DNA of 33,304 nt from JAKAGE01 sp035541415 (GCA_035541415.1 DATKNI010000018.1:1-33304); one strand, 5' to 3'; positions 7,468-15,401 are shown, counted from the first letter of the stretch. Numbers and translations: made by a program. The notes: generated from the letters alone by a model not told the origin.

Positions 7468-7536
7468 GCAGGAAAAGCTCCTGTCCTGCCCTCCTCAGCG
7501 AAGACGATAGTCGGGCAGAACAGGCCCTTTTCCTGC
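7468..7536. repeat. Long hairpin after htrA
   Basis: GCAGGAAAAG (7468-7477) pairs with CTTTTCCTGC (7527-7536). Inside, CCTGTCCTGCCC (7480-7491) pairs with GGGCAGAACAGG (7513-7524). The single imperfect pair is C-A on plus but G-U on minus, so the fold is better as minus-strand RNA, that is the 3' end of the htrA transcript. There is no T-run. Confidence 0.65.
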
Positions 7537-7560
7537 TTATCTGTCGTAGTCAGTAGTAAC

Positions 7561-8838
7561 TTAGAGACTCGATGGACGCTGGGCCAAAACAACTTGCACG
7601 GTAATTGTTTGACCTCCTCGATTAACCGTTAAGGTGAGGGTGTCGCCGACGCTGTGCTGGTTTACGATTTGGCCGAGGTCGTGAGTTGCGTCGATCGGCG
7701 TGCCGTTCACGGCGGTGATGATGTCGCCGCCCTGGAGGTCCGCCTTCGCGGCTGGAGAGTTCGGCTGGATTGCCGGCGTACTCGATGAGCCGGAGCGGAT
7801 CCACGCGCCGTATTGCACGGACAAATTATTCTGGCTTGCGACGGTCGGATCGAGCGCGACATAGCGGACGCCGAGATACGGAGCGGTGATGCTACCGGTC
7901 GTTTCAACGGAGGTGATGTCGCGCTTTGCCTGGTTGATCGGAATGGCAAAGCCGATTCCCTGCGCATCAGCGGCAACCGCCGTATCGATGCCGATGACTT
8001 GGCCCTGCAGATTAAGGAGCGGGCCGCCGGAGTTGCCCGGGTTGATGGCTGCATCCGTCTGGATGACGCCCACGAGCGTCTCTTGCGAGCCGGTGTCGGG
8101 CGCGGCAGCGGTCACCGTTCGGGCGAGTCCGGAAACAACGCCGACGGAAACCGTATTTGAAAATTGTCCAAGCGCGTTCCCGATGGCGATCGCCGATTGT
8201 CCGAGCTGGAGGCTGTCGGAATCGCCGAGCGCAACCGTCGGCAATCCGGTCGCATTGATTTTCAAAACTGCGAGGTCCTGGCTCGGATCGCGAGCGAGCA
8301 CTTTCGCCGGATACGTCTTCCCGTCATTTGTGAGAACGGTGTACGAAGCGCCGGTTTGCGACACAACATGCTTGTTGGTGAGAATCAAACCGTCGGAAGA
8401 AATGATGAAGCCGGTCCCCCCGCCAACTTGCTGCAGCTGGGTTTTGCCGCTTTGGCACGGCACGGTAAAGTCGGAACCATTGCCAAAGAACGGCTGGAAC
8501 TCCTGCGGCAGGTCGCCGAACGGGTTATATTGGCACTGCTCGATCACGGGAACGTTCTCCGAAATGGTGACTGACACGACGGCGGGCGACGCCTGCTTCA
8601 CAGCATTCACAACGGCATTCTCATAATCCACCACCGGCTGGTAGAGCGGCACCGTGGCGCTCGGCGCAGCCGTCGTTGCCGCGGAAGAACCCTGCTTTGT
8701 GAACGGCGCAATCAGATTATTTAAAAAATTGGAAAACGCGTTTGCCTGCGCTTGCTTTGGCCGCGAAACGCCGATGACGGCGAAAATAGCGACGATAAGG
8801 AGCGCGGCAAGTATGATTTTATTGCGGTTTTTTTGCAT
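7561..8838 (-). CDS. htrA: HtrA/DegP-type serine protease with PDZ domain
   Basis: A 425-residue, membrane-anchored trypsin-fold protease for extracytoplasmic quality control. Residues 8-24 are a single membrane segment, followed by a Ser/Ala/Thr linker (50-65). The protease domain carries the complete triad: H157 in LTNKHVV, D188 in DPSQDLAVL and S270 in NPGNSGGP. A C-terminal PDZ domain (about 330-420) includes APYLGVRYV, GAWI, SPAAKADLQGGDIITAVNG and LTVNRGG. An extra Cys-Pro-Gln-rich loop (QCQYNPFGDLPQEFQPFFGN to VPCQSG, 101-130) holds two cysteines that could form a disulfide outside the cell. It sits directly upstream of clpB on the same strand, with a hairpin and clpB's own promoter between, so the two are probably separate transcripts. 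Confidence 0.95.
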   Translation of the reverse strand: MQKNRNKIILAALLIVAIFAVIGVSRPKQAQANAFSNFLNNLIAPFTKQGSSAATTAAPSATVPLYQPVVDYENAVVNAVKQASPAVVSVTISENVPVIEQCQYNPFGDLPQEFQPFFGNGSDFTVPCQSGKTQLQQVGGGTGFIISSDGLILTNKHVVSQTGASYTVLTNDGKTYPAKVLARDPSQDLAVLKINATGLPTVALGDSDSLQLGQSAIAIGNALGQFSNTVSVGVVSGLARTVTAAAPDTGSQETLVGVIQTDAAINPGNSGGPLLNLQGQVIGIDTAVAADAQGIGFAIPINQAKRDITSVETTGSITAPYLGVRYVALDPTVASQNNLSVQYGAWIRSGSSSTPAIQPNSPAAKADLQGGDIITAVNGTPIDATHDLGQIVNQHSVGDTLTLTVNRGGQTITVQVVLAQRPSSL

Positions 8839-8888
8839 ATCCTATTCTACGACGCCTTTTCAAAAAAAGTTTCACGCGCCGGGAGCCG

Positions 8889-10085
8889 CTACTCCGCCGT
8901 CACGCGCCGCAGAATTTCGAGCGCGCGATCAATGTCATCCCGAGTTGTTGGCCGGCCCAAACTAAACCGAATGCTTGAGGCGGCGCGTTCCTTGTCATAG
9001 CCAAGCGCCGGAATCACGTGCGACGGCTCGACGGCCCGCGAATGGCATGCGGAACCCGCCGAAATCGCAAGTCCCGCGAGATCAAGTTTTGTGAGCAGTT
9101 CCTGCGAGCGGCGCTTCGGGAAATATACATTCAAAATATTCGGGAGCGATTTTTGCGAATCGGGTTCGCGTTCCGGATCTATGCCGTTCACTTCCGCATC
9201 GGGAACAATCGTTCTGATGCGCTCCCATAAATATTTTTTGAGCTCCCCGATCCGCTCGCGCTCCGATTCCTGCATGCGCGCGGCGATTTCGAACGCCGCT
9301 CCAAAACCAACAATTGCCGGAACGTTTTCCGTGCCGGAGCGGAGGCCGAATTCCTGCCCGCCGCCGAAAAGCAACGGGGTCATCCCCTGGGGATTCCGCG
9401 CATATAACACTCCCGCGCCTTTCGGACCATATATTTTATGAGACGAAAGCGTCATGAGATCAACGCCCAAGTCGCCAACGCGGCAGGTGAGAAATTGCGG
9501 CGCTTGTGCGGCGTCGGTATGGAATAGCGGATAGGCGGCGGGATTCTTGGACGTTGCGCGCTTCCGCCGGAATGAGGCAATGGCATCGGCGATCGCTTTC
9601 ACCGGTTCGATCGTCCCAATCTCGTTGTTGGCATACATGATGGAAACGAGCACGGTGCGGTCATCGATCATGGCGGCGATCGCTTCGGGATCAACCACGC
9701 CCTGCTCGTCGACGGGCGCATAGACGACCTCGACGCCTTCATGCTCAAGGTGCCGGGCGCTTTCAAGAATGGATTCGTGCTCAATCGCGGAAACGATAAT
9801 TTTTGCGTTGCGCAATGCGGTGCGTCCCGCTAGCTGAGCCGCGCCGCGCACGACAAAGTTGTTCGCCTCGGTTGCGGATCCGGTGAAGATCACCTCGCGG
9901 AACGCGGCCCCGATCCCATGGGCGATCGTCTCACGCGCATGGTCAACGGCCGCGATCGCATCCTGGCCGAAGGAGTGGAGCGATCCGGCATTGCCGAACT
10001 TCTCCGAAAAATAAGGCTCCATAGCTTTAAAAACCCGCGGATCGACGGGCGTGGAGGCGGCATAATCGAGATACAGGCGATCCAT
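8889..10085 (-). CDS. Cysteine desulfurase (NifS/IscS family)
   Basis: A 398-residue, fold-type I PLP enzyme that takes sulfur from cysteine for iron-sulfur clusters or tRNA thiolation. Visible residues: YLDYAASTP start, GSATEANN, H103 in EHE, D191 in HTDAAQ, the PLP lysine K217 in SSHKIYGPKG, GGGQEFGLRSGTEN, and the persulfide cysteine C347 in SAGSACHSR. A short charged loop (SFRRKRATSKN, about 171-181) is inserted compared with the textbook enzyme. No scaffold (IscU/SufU) or thiolase gene lies nearby, so the sulfur acceptor is unknown; MnmA-type tRNA thiolation would be a fair guess in a reduced genome. TATAAT (10093-10098) stands seven bases before the ATG, which suggests a leaderless mRNA. 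Confidence 0.95.
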   Translation of the reverse strand: MDRLYLDYAASTPVDPRVFKAMEPYFSEKFGNAGSLHSFGQDAIAAVDHARETIAHGIGAAFREVIFTGSATEANNFVVRGAAQLAGRTALRNAKIIVSAIEHESILESARHLEHEGVEVVYAPVDEQGVVDPEAIAAMIDDRTVLVSIMYANNEIGTIEPVKAIADAIASFRRKRATSKNPAAYPLFHTDAAQAPQFLTCRVGDLGVDLMTLSSHKIYGPKGAGVLYARNPQGMTPLLFGGGQEFGLRSGTENVPAIVGFGAAFEIAARMQESERERIGELKKYLWERIRTIVPDAEVNGIDPEREPDSQKSLPNILNVYFPKRRSQELLTKLDLAGLAISAGSACHSRAVEPSHVIPALGYDKERAASSIRFSLGRPTTRDDIDRALEILRRVTAE

Positions 10086-10092
10086 CTATTCA

Positions 10093-10098
10093 ATTATA
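10093..10098 (-). promoter_or_regulatory. -10 box of the cysteine desulfurase gene
   Basis: TATAAT with seven bases to ATG 10085. A Shine-Dalgarno-like CCTCC/GGAGG lies on the wrong strand and further away, so it is not used. Confidence 0.5.
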
Positions 10099-10677
10099 TT
10101 AAAGGAGGCGCGGCGTGATGATGGGCTTTGGGAATGCCACTTTCACCATTTCGCCCGTGTTCCGATCGGGCATCATGAAGAAGTTCTGCGCCCGATACAG
10201 ATCATAGAGCTCTTTGGTGAGTTTGACGTCGTTAATGCAATATTCTTTAAGCTCCTGGATCTTGCCCGCTTTAAAAAGGGTGATTGCTTCCTTGCCGCTG
10301 TGCTCTTTTTTAATCCCGAGATTCGCTTCGGCAAGGCGGCTCAAGCTGATTCGCTGCTTCATGATCGTCTCGATCGCTTCGAGCAAATCCACCCGTTCCT
10401 TTTCCCAAAGATTCGGCGCGCCATTGCCGGTCTTCAAAAAATAATGATTGAGCACCGGAACGTCGTAGCGGTTCATGCTGAAGCCGACGATCGTTTTTGC
10501 CGTGCTGAAAAGTTCCGCGATGTTATCCATCTCGTGTTCTTCAAAACAAAAATATTTATCCTGAGCATAGGAATAGGCGGCGACCACGGAAATTTTGAGC
10601 GCCGGAAAATTGTCCCACCCCACATCGGGGTCGGTAAAGAAGTTTGATGTTTCAATGTCGAATACGAGGGTGTCCAT
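10099..10677 (-). CDS. DEDDy 3'-5' exonuclease (RNase H-like fold)
   Basis: A 192-residue predicted exonuclease. The DEDD motifs are in order: FDIETS (6-11) with the first D and E; VGFSMNRYDVPVL (about 63-75) with the second D; and EYCINDVKLT with Y and D five apart, the DEDDy signature. The family removes nucleotides from 3' ends of DNA or RNA using two metal ions. It is shorter than DNA polymerase I exonuclease domains and stands alone, like YprB/RNase_H_2-type proteins. Its ATG overlaps the stop of the upstream YkuK-like gene by one base (TAATG), so the two are translationally coupled. Both have RNase H-like folds, suggesting a joint role in nucleic-acid processing. Confidence 0.85.
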   Translation of the reverse strand: MDTLVFDIETSNFFTDPDVGWDNFPALKISVVAAYSYAQDKYFCFEEHEMDNIAELFSTAKTIVGFSMNRYDVPVLNHYFLKTGNGAPNLWEKERVDLLEAIETIMKQRISLSRLAEANLGIKKEHSGKEAITLFKAGKIQELKEYCINDVKLTKELYDLYRAQNFFMMPDRNTGEMVKVAFPKPIITPRLL

Positions 10678-11156
10678 TATACGTGCCGGTCGGCGACATT
10701 CGTCGCGGCGTAGCTGTAGGGCTTGGTCCGCGGCTCAAAGTTGTGCGCGCGGATCATGCCGACGATTTCCTGGATGACGGCGTTCGTCGGTCCATTCTCG
10801 CCGATGTCGGCATGGATTTCAAAATCGAACTCCGGCAGAGGAAATTTCTTGAGCTCTTCCAAAACTTTTTGCGCGACGTCGAGCGAGATCAAAACTTCTT
10901 TTACCATCCGGTCGCGAAGCGTGTGGAATTTACCGAGGGTGAAACGGCGCCAAAAATATCGTCCGCCGTTGCCCATGCGATGGACAACGATCGCCGTCAC
11001 AAAGTCCGCATCCTTTCCCGCGAGAAGTTCGGAATCCGTGCCGATCGTAATCTTGTAGCGGCGCAACAGGTCCCCCTTCATGAACGCCAAAATTTCGGCC
11101 ACCACTTCGTCCACGGTGAGCCGAGTTCCGAGCGAACTGTTGAGGAATTCCGGCAT
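10677..11156 (-). CDS. YkuK-like RNase H-fold protein (DUF458)
   Basis: The protein is 159 residues from ATG 11156 (162 from ATG 11165). Motifs of the YkuK/DUF458 family are visible: ITIGTDSE, FVTAIVVHRMGNGGRYFW, EIHADIGENGPTN, EIVGMIRAHNFE and KPYSYAATNVADRHV. The family has an RNase H-like fold and no firmly assigned substrate. I prefer the second ATG because TAAGAT (11164-11169), the -10 of a TTGACA-18-TAAGAT promoter, overlaps the first one; the seven-base gap to 11156 fits a leaderless transcript. The stop overlaps the start of the DEDDy exonuclease gene. Confidence 0.85.
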   Translation of the reverse strand: MPEFLNSSLGTRLTVDEVVAEILAFMKGDLLRRYKITIGTDSELLAGKDADFVTAIVVHRMGNGGRYFWRRFTLGKFHTLRDRMVKEVLISLDVAQKVLEELKKFPLPEFDFEIHADIGENGPTNAVIQEIVGMIRAHNFEPRTKPYSYAATNVADRHV

Positions 11157-11163
11157 TACGGGC

Positions 11164-11193
11164 ATCTTACTCCGGCTATGCGCGCGTTGTCAA
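11164..11193 (-). promoter_or_regulatory. Promoter of the YkuK-exonuclease pair
   Basis: TTGACA (11188-11193), an 18-base spacer and TAAGAT (11164-11169). It is the only good promoter upstream of the two coupled genes and overlaps the annotated first ATG. Confidence 0.6.
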
Positions 11194-11253
11194 TGAAAAC
11201 GGGCTATGCAGACCGTTTATTAACTATTTATGAATGTTGCTCCTCTTATAAAT

Positions 11254-12006
11254 TCACGGCGTTTTTAAAATCTTCTGGATCACCCGCTTCGTGTCGTTCG
11301 GATCGTTCACGCGGATGCACTGCACGCCGGTGCGCTTTGCGGCGTAATCGTTCCCGCCCGGATACAATGCGTCGCCGATGAATACCATTTTCTTGATGGG
11401 CACCTTGAGTACTTCATCGATCTTGCGGATGCCATAGGCTTTGTCGATGCCCTTATGAGTCACGTCGATGGACGTGAGGCCTCCGCGGCGCACTTCGAAC
11501 GTGGGCAGATGCTTCTGCATGATCTTCATGAGCTTCGGACGGACATCGCCATTCTTATTCCATGTTTCTTTTGCCGGAATCGGCGCTTTCTGTCCGAGCG
11601 CCGAGAACGTGATCTGCGATCCGCGGTCTTCGATGATCGGCCCCCAATGCTTTTTGGGATGCTCGTATCCGGTTTTTTTGAAAGCAGCCTCAAATGCGGC
11701 CATGATTTTCTTTTTTTCGGCCTTGCTCAAAACTTTCCGGTATACTTTTTTCCAATCGCCGTTTTCATAGCGATAAAACGAGGTTGACGTCGTCGGAAAC
11801 AAAAATAGATTATTCAGCAATTCTTTCGGGACCACGAGATTGCCCACAAATTGCTTCCGAAACTGCTCATAGCTTCCGCCGCCGATCACGGCAACTTTTT
11901 TCTTGGCGAGCAGGCGCGCCAACATCTTCGACATGTCGCGGCGCATCGGCGCTTTGCTCGGCGCGAGGGTCCCGTCGAGGTCGAACACGATAAGGTCTTT
12001 TTGCAT
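11254..12006 (-). CDS. HAD-IIB phosphatase / phosphomannomutase-like
   Basis: A 250-residue HAD-superfamily hydrolase. Motif I is FDLDGTLAPSK (8-18), motif II is around VIGGGSYEQF, the lysine is in DVTHKGIDKAYGI, and motif IV is VFIGDALYPGGNDYAAKRTG. The block IIEDRGSQITFSALGQ and the GGNDY string recall the eukaryotic-type phosphomannomutase branch of HAD-IIB, which converts mannose-6-P and mannose-1-P. Sucrose-phosphatase-like activity is the alternative. I cannot choose between mutase and phosphatase from sequence alone. The gene stands between two promoters with a plausible -10 (TAAACT, 12013-12018) six bases before ATG. It is divergent from ftsK, with 83 bases between. Confidence 0.85.
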   Translation of the reverse strand: MQKDLIVFDLDGTLAPSKAPMRRDMSKMLARLLAKKKVAVIGGGSYEQFRKQFVGNLVVPKELLNNLFLFPTTSTSFYRYENGDWKKVYRKVLSKAEKKKIMAAFEAAFKKTGYEHPKKHWGPIIEDRGSQITFSALGQKAPIPAKETWNKNGDVRPKLMKIMQKHLPTFEVRRGGLTSIDVTHKGIDKAYGIRKIDEVLKVPIKKMVFIGDALYPGGNDYAAKRTGVQCIRVNDPNDTKRVIQKILKTP

Positions 12007-12074
12007 AGATATAGTTTACCACCCGATGAACCTATATACGATTACGATGCACAGATGTTTTATCCGGAACGTGC

Positions 12075-12080
12075 TAAAAT
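12075..12080 (+). promoter_or_regulatory. Possible -10 box of ftsK
   Basis: TAAAAT lies nine bases before the ftsK ATG. No clear -35 and no Shine-Dalgarno sequence are visible. Confidence 0.35.
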
Positions 12081-12089
12081 ACAAACATC

Positions 12090-14279
12090 ATGGCACGGAA
12101 AAAAGGTAATGGGTCGAAAAACGGGAACGGCCGGGGCGAAAACGGCGTGAACCGAGAAAATCGCAGGAAAGATTCCGACGGCGCGGGCGAGTCGGGCCTC
12201 CATCCGGACACCAAAAACAGCATTCTCGCGGCAAGCTTCGCCTGCATCGGCATCGTGCTCATTTTGGCAGGCTTCTCAAAAGCCGGTCCCGCGGGAGACT
12301 CGATTTTTCAAGGGCTTTCCGCGCTTTTCGGCTGGGGCTATTTCATTCTCCCAACCACGCTTTTATTTGCAGCCCTCGTTTTTCTCTTTGCCGGCCGCAA
12401 GCGGGTCGCCCTCCGAACCGTTATCGGCGCCCTCCTGTTAGTCTTTTCCTTCCTTGGTCTGGTTGAAATCGCCTCCCCCACGCACGGCGGCTGGTTCGGC
12501 CTGGTGCTCGGATCGCTCCGGACGCCATTCGGCACTATCGCGGCGAGCGTCATCAACGTATTCATCCTGATTATTTCGATTCTCGTCACGGCGAATGTTC
12601 CTTTCAAGCTGCGCTGGCCCGCAAAAGAACGTGACGGCGTCGAGGAACCCGAAGACGACGAGCCCCTCCTTGTAACCGGCGATACGGAACCGGAAATCGA
12701 AGACGCCGAAGAGGAAGACAAGAAATCCAAAAAGGCAGAACGGGAATCCGAGGATGCGGAAGACGTTTCCGTCACGCACCAGAAAGATCACGACGACAAG
12801 CCGCGAAAATTCAAAGCTCCGGTTTTTAAAAATTATGTGCCGCCGCCGCTTTCGCTTCTCAAATCCGAAAGCGCCAAGCCGACCACGGGCGATCTCCTTG
12901 CAAATGCAAACGTCATCAAACGCACGCTCGACAGCTTTGGCATTCCGGTTGAAATGGGAGAAATCAACGTCGGCCCCGCCGTCACGCGGTACACGTTGAA
13001 GCCGGCGGAAGGCGTGAAGCTCTCGCGCATCACGGCCTTGAACTCCGACCTCGCGCTCGCGCTCGCCGCGCATCCGATCCGCATCGAAGCGCCGATTCCC
13101 GGCAAATCGCTCGTCGGCATCGAAGTGCCGAATAAAGCCGCCGCGCTCGTGCGGCTCGGCAGTTTGATGACCTATCCTGAATTCAATGCGAGCGGGCCGC
13201 TCGGGTTCGTCCTCGGCCGCGATGTTTCCGGCGAACCGATTTTTGCGAATATCGAAAAGATGCCGCACCTGCTTGTCGCCGGCGCAACGGGTTCCGGCAA
13301 ATCAATCTTGGTGCATGCGCTTCTTACTTCTCTTTTATATAAGAACTCGCCGCAAACGCTGAAGATGGCGTTGATTGATCCAAAGCGCGTGGAACTCTCC
13401 ATCTACGACGGCATCCCGCACCTCATCAGCCCCGTGATCACCGATAACAAAAAAGCCGTCGGCGTTTTGAAGTGGGCCGTCTCCGAAATGGAACGTCGCT
13501 ATGAAGTCCTCCAGCGCGCCGGCAGCCGCGACGTTAAAAGCTACAATGCTTCGCATGCCGCCGATCCGCTCCCCTATATTCTCATCGGCATCGATGAAAT
13601 GGCGGACCTCATGACGTCGTATGGCCGCGAAGTGGAAGGTTCCATCGTGCGCTTGGCGCAAATGGCCCGTGCGACCGGCATCCACCTCCTCCTTGCAACC
13701 CAGCGCCCGTCGGTTGAAGTCATCACGGGCCTCATCAAGGCAAACATCACATCTCGCGTCGCACTGCAGGTTGCTTCGCAAATCGATTCGCGCACGATCC
13801 TCGACATGGCCGGCGCGGAAGACTTGCTTGGCCACGGCGATTTGCTCTTCATCTCTGCGGAACTTTCAAAGCCAAAGCGCATCCAGGGCGCATACATTTC
13901 GGAAGATGAAATAAAAGCGGTGGCGAACTTTGTCCGCGACAATAATAAAGTTGAGATGATTGAACAGGAAGAACCAGAAATCGAAAAGGGCGGCCCCGCG
14001 AATTTGGGCCCCGCCGGAGCAACAAGCTTCGACCAATTCATGGACAACCAATCATCGGGCGGCGGCGAAGAAGACGATGACCTTTTCGACGAAGCACTCG
14101 CAACGGTTCTCGAAGCCAAGAAGGCTTCCGCCTCCTTATTGCAGCGCCGCTTGAAAGTTGGCTACGCCCGCGCGGCGCGCCTCCTCGATCTCATGGAAGC
14201 CGGCGGCTATATCGGCCCCGGCGACGGCGCCAAGCCCCGCGACGTAAATATAGAGAAGATAGAAGCGCGCCTCACGTGA
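12090..14279 (+). CDS. ftsK: FtsK/SpoIIIE DNA translocase
   Basis: A 729-residue septal DNA pump that moves chromosome ends through the division site and activates Xer recombination. A basic, Gly/Asn-rich N-terminus is followed by about four membrane helices (45-62, 80-100, 107-125, 143-168). An acidic, probably disordered linker (183-235) is much shorter than in E. coli. The motor has the alpha region (VGPAVTRYTLKPAEGVK), Walker A GATGSGKS (398-405), DPKRVELS, Walker B ILIGIDEMADL (497-507) and LLATQRPSVEVITG. The C-terminal gamma winged helix (about 660-725; SASLLQRRLKVGYARAARLLDLME) reads polarity sequences and contacts Xer. A single Xer recombinase lies 6 kb downstream, its natural partner. 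It ends in TGA, supporting the standard genetic code. Confidence 0.96.
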   Translation: MARKKGNGSKNGNGRGENGVNRENRRKDSDGAGESGLHPDTKNSILAASFACIGIVLILAGFSKAGPAGDSIFQGLSALFGWGYFILPTTLLFAALVFLFAGRKRVALRTVIGALLLVFSFLGLVEIASPTHGGWFGLVLGSLRTPFGTIAASVINVFILIISILVTANVPFKLRWPAKERDGVEEPEDDEPLLVTGDTEPEIEDAEEEDKKSKKAERESEDAEDVSVTHQKDHDDKPRKFKAPVFKNYVPPPLSLLKSESAKPTTGDLLANANVIKRTLDSFGIPVEMGEINVGPAVTRYTLKPAEGVKLSRITALNSDLALALAAHPIRIEAPIPGKSLVGIEVPNKAAALVRLGSLMTYPEFNASGPLGFVLGRDVSGEPIFANIEKMPHLLVAGATGSGKSILVHALLTSLLYKNSPQTLKMALIDPKRVELSIYDGIPHLISPVITDNKKAVGVLKWAVSEMERRYEVLQRAGSRDVKSYNASHAADPLPYILIGIDEMADLMTSYGREVEGSIVRLAQMARATGIHLLLATQRPSVEVITGLIKANITSRVALQVASQIDSRTILDMAGAEDLLGHGDLLFISAELSKPKRIQGAYISEDEIKAVANFVRDNNKVEMIEQEEPEIEKGGPANLGPAGATSFDQFMDNQSSGGGEEDDDLFDEALATVLEAKKASASLLQRRLKVGYARAARLLDLMEAGGYIGPGDGAKPRDVNIEKIEARLT

Positions 14280-14379
14280 TATATCCGATATTATTCCGAC
14301 CGTCGGGGTTCTCTTAATGAAGGAAGGAAATGTGCTTCTCGTAAAACACACTCCTTCCGCGCCATCTCGGAAAGATTAA
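14278..14379 (+). pseudogene. Nudix hydrolase N-terminal remnant
   Basis: Directly after the ftsK stop an open frame reads DIIPTVGVLLMKEGNVLLV, then KHTPSAPSRKD and a stop. The PTVGVLL-x5-VLLVKH pattern is the first beta-strand pair of Nudix hydrolases, but the Nudix box (GX5EX7REUXEEXGU) that should follow is absent. It is either the start of a gene lost by deletion, or a 20-residue peptide from ATG 14317. No downstream frame within 200 bases resumes the family. Confidence 0.5.
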
Positions 14380-14397
14380 AAAAATCTTAAATCGTTT

Positions 14398-14425
14398 TTG
14401 ACATTATTATTTGAAAATATATACT
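14398..14425 (+). promoter_or_regulatory. Strong promoter with no ORF downstream
   Basis: TTGACA (14398-14403), a 16-base spacer and TATACT (14420-14425). It points at the ORF-less stretch that ends in the terminator at 14480-14512. Confidence 0.65.
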
Positions 14426-14431
14426 GATTGC

Positions 14432-14512
14432 AAAGGCGGTGTTCGTGCTGAACTATGGACGAATAGCTTCGCGTGTCACAAAAACAGCCAAATTGAATGG
14501 CTGTTTTTGTTT
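14432..14512 (+). ncRNA. Candidate small RNA (~80 nt)
   Basis: A near-consensus promoter ends at 14425, and a perfect intrinsic terminator closes at 14508 with a T-rich tail. Between them no ORF longer than three codons exists. The body can form a hairpin with TTCGT/ACGAA arms (about 14442-14463). I recognise no Rfam class. It lies just upstream of the degenerate tRNA and could instead be a short attenuated leader. Confidence 0.5.
14480..14512. terminator. Intrinsic terminator
   Basis: AAAAACAGCCA / TGGCTGTTTTT form a perfect 11-pair stem (14480-14490, 14498-14508) with a 7-base loop, followed by GTTTT. The A-rich 5' arm makes it usable on both strands. Confidence 0.9.
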
Positions 14513-14563
14513 TAAATATTTTTAATGGAGCTTTTGTTAGCCTGCGAAAGTCCTGCGAACCTT

Positions 14564-14634
14564 GGGCCCGTAGTTCAACAGAAGAATATCGCCTTTGACA
14601 CGTGAAGATCCGGGTGCGACTCCCGGCGGGTCCG
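14564..14634 (+). tRNA. Degenerate tRNA-Val(GAC)-like sequence, probably a pseudogene
   Basis: The acceptor GGGCCCG pairs with CGGGTCC (one G-U), and the T-stem CCGGG/CCCGG is perfect. Sequence order matches tRNA-Val(GAC), with TTGACAC as the anticodon loop core. Several defects are visible. The D-loop AACAGAA lacks the GG pair. The T-loop is TGCGACT instead of TTCRANT. The anticodon arm has one extra T and lacks two stem bases, leaving at most four pairs. It is 71 bases long, and no CCA is encoded. The defects argue for a pseudogene; a divergent but active tRNA cannot be excluded. Confidence 0.5.
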
Positions 14635-14671
14635 CAGGGCATGCATGCGTGCAAAATAGGTTTTTCGGTGC

Positions 14672-14677
14672 TACAAT
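14672..14677 (+). promoter_or_regulatory. Possible -10 box of the RodZ-like gene
   Basis: TACAAT with exactly seven bases to ATG 14685. The -35 region is poor (GTGCAA at 14649-14654). Confidence 0.4.
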
Positions 14678-14684
14678 TCCGGAT

Positions 14685-15401
14685 ATGAATCCCGAAGAAG
14701 TTGCCTTTGAGCAATTTTTTGCCGAACGGATCAAGGCGAAAGGCTTTACGCTCAAAAAATTAGCCGACGTGACCGGCATCGCGCCCGTCCATATTGAGAG
14801 CATGCTTCGCGGCGACTTTGGCAACATCCCTTCGGCGCCGTATTTTCGCGGCTATCTTATCCGCCTCGGCAAAACGCTTGAGTTCGACGGCGAGGCCTGG
14901 TGGAACCGGCTCCGCGCCGGCGCGCAGAAATCAGGCGATGCCGATTCGCTTCCCCGCAACCGCTTCATCCGCGTTTCCCCGCCTAAATATCTTTGGTTCG
15001 TCGGCGCGGGCGTCATCGTCCTCATCTATCTCGCATTCCAGTTCACGCGGATCATCGGCAAGCCGTCGCTCGCGATCACGTTTCCGCCGCAAAATCCCTA
15101 CACCACCAACCAAAGCACTTTCCTCCTCGCAGGCACGAGCCACGGCGCCGACTCCATCACGTTGAATGGCGACTCCGTCACGATCAGCCCCGATGGCTCC
15201 TGGCAAAAAGGCGTCCTGCTCCAAAACGGCCTTAACCCGTTCCAAATCATCGCAAAAAAATTCCTCGGCGGCGAAACCGACGTCACGGAGCAAATTTGGT
15301 ATCAAGGCCCAATCGGCGTCCCCGTGGGCACGAGCACCACATCCACCGTTCCGGTGCATTTCAACACGAGCACGCCGGCTACCGGAACGTTTTACGAATA
15401 G
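14685..15401 (+). CDS. RodZ-like HTH transmembrane protein
   Basis: A 238-residue protein with a cytoplasmic HTH_25-type helix-turn-helix (about 1-75; FTLKKLADVTGIAPVHIESM, then YFRGYLIRLGKTLEFD), a basic stretch, one membrane helix (about 105-124) and an extracytoplasmic beta-sandwich domain (IFPPQNPYTTNQ to TEQIWYQG). This order matches RodZ, which ties MreB to the wall-synthesis machinery in rods; in Patescibacteria similar proteins are common. The tail is Thr/Ser-rich. The frame is open upstream to 14595, through the tRNA-like sequence, but ATG 14685 begins the conserved domain and has a -10 box seven bases upstream. It precedes recA by 180 bases, which contain recA's own promoter. Confidence 0.8.
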   Translation: MNPEEVAFEQFFAERIKAKGFTLKKLADVTGIAPVHIESMLRGDFGNIPSAPYFRGYLIRLGKTLEFDGEAWWNRLRAGAQKSGDADSLPRNRFIRVSPPKYLWFVGAGVIVLIYLAFQFTRIIGKPSLAITFPPQNPYTTNQSTFLLAGTSHGADSITLNGDSVTISPDGSWQKGVLLQNGLNPFQIIAKKFLGGETDVTEQIWYQGPIGVPVGTSTTSTVPVHFNTSTPATGTFYE

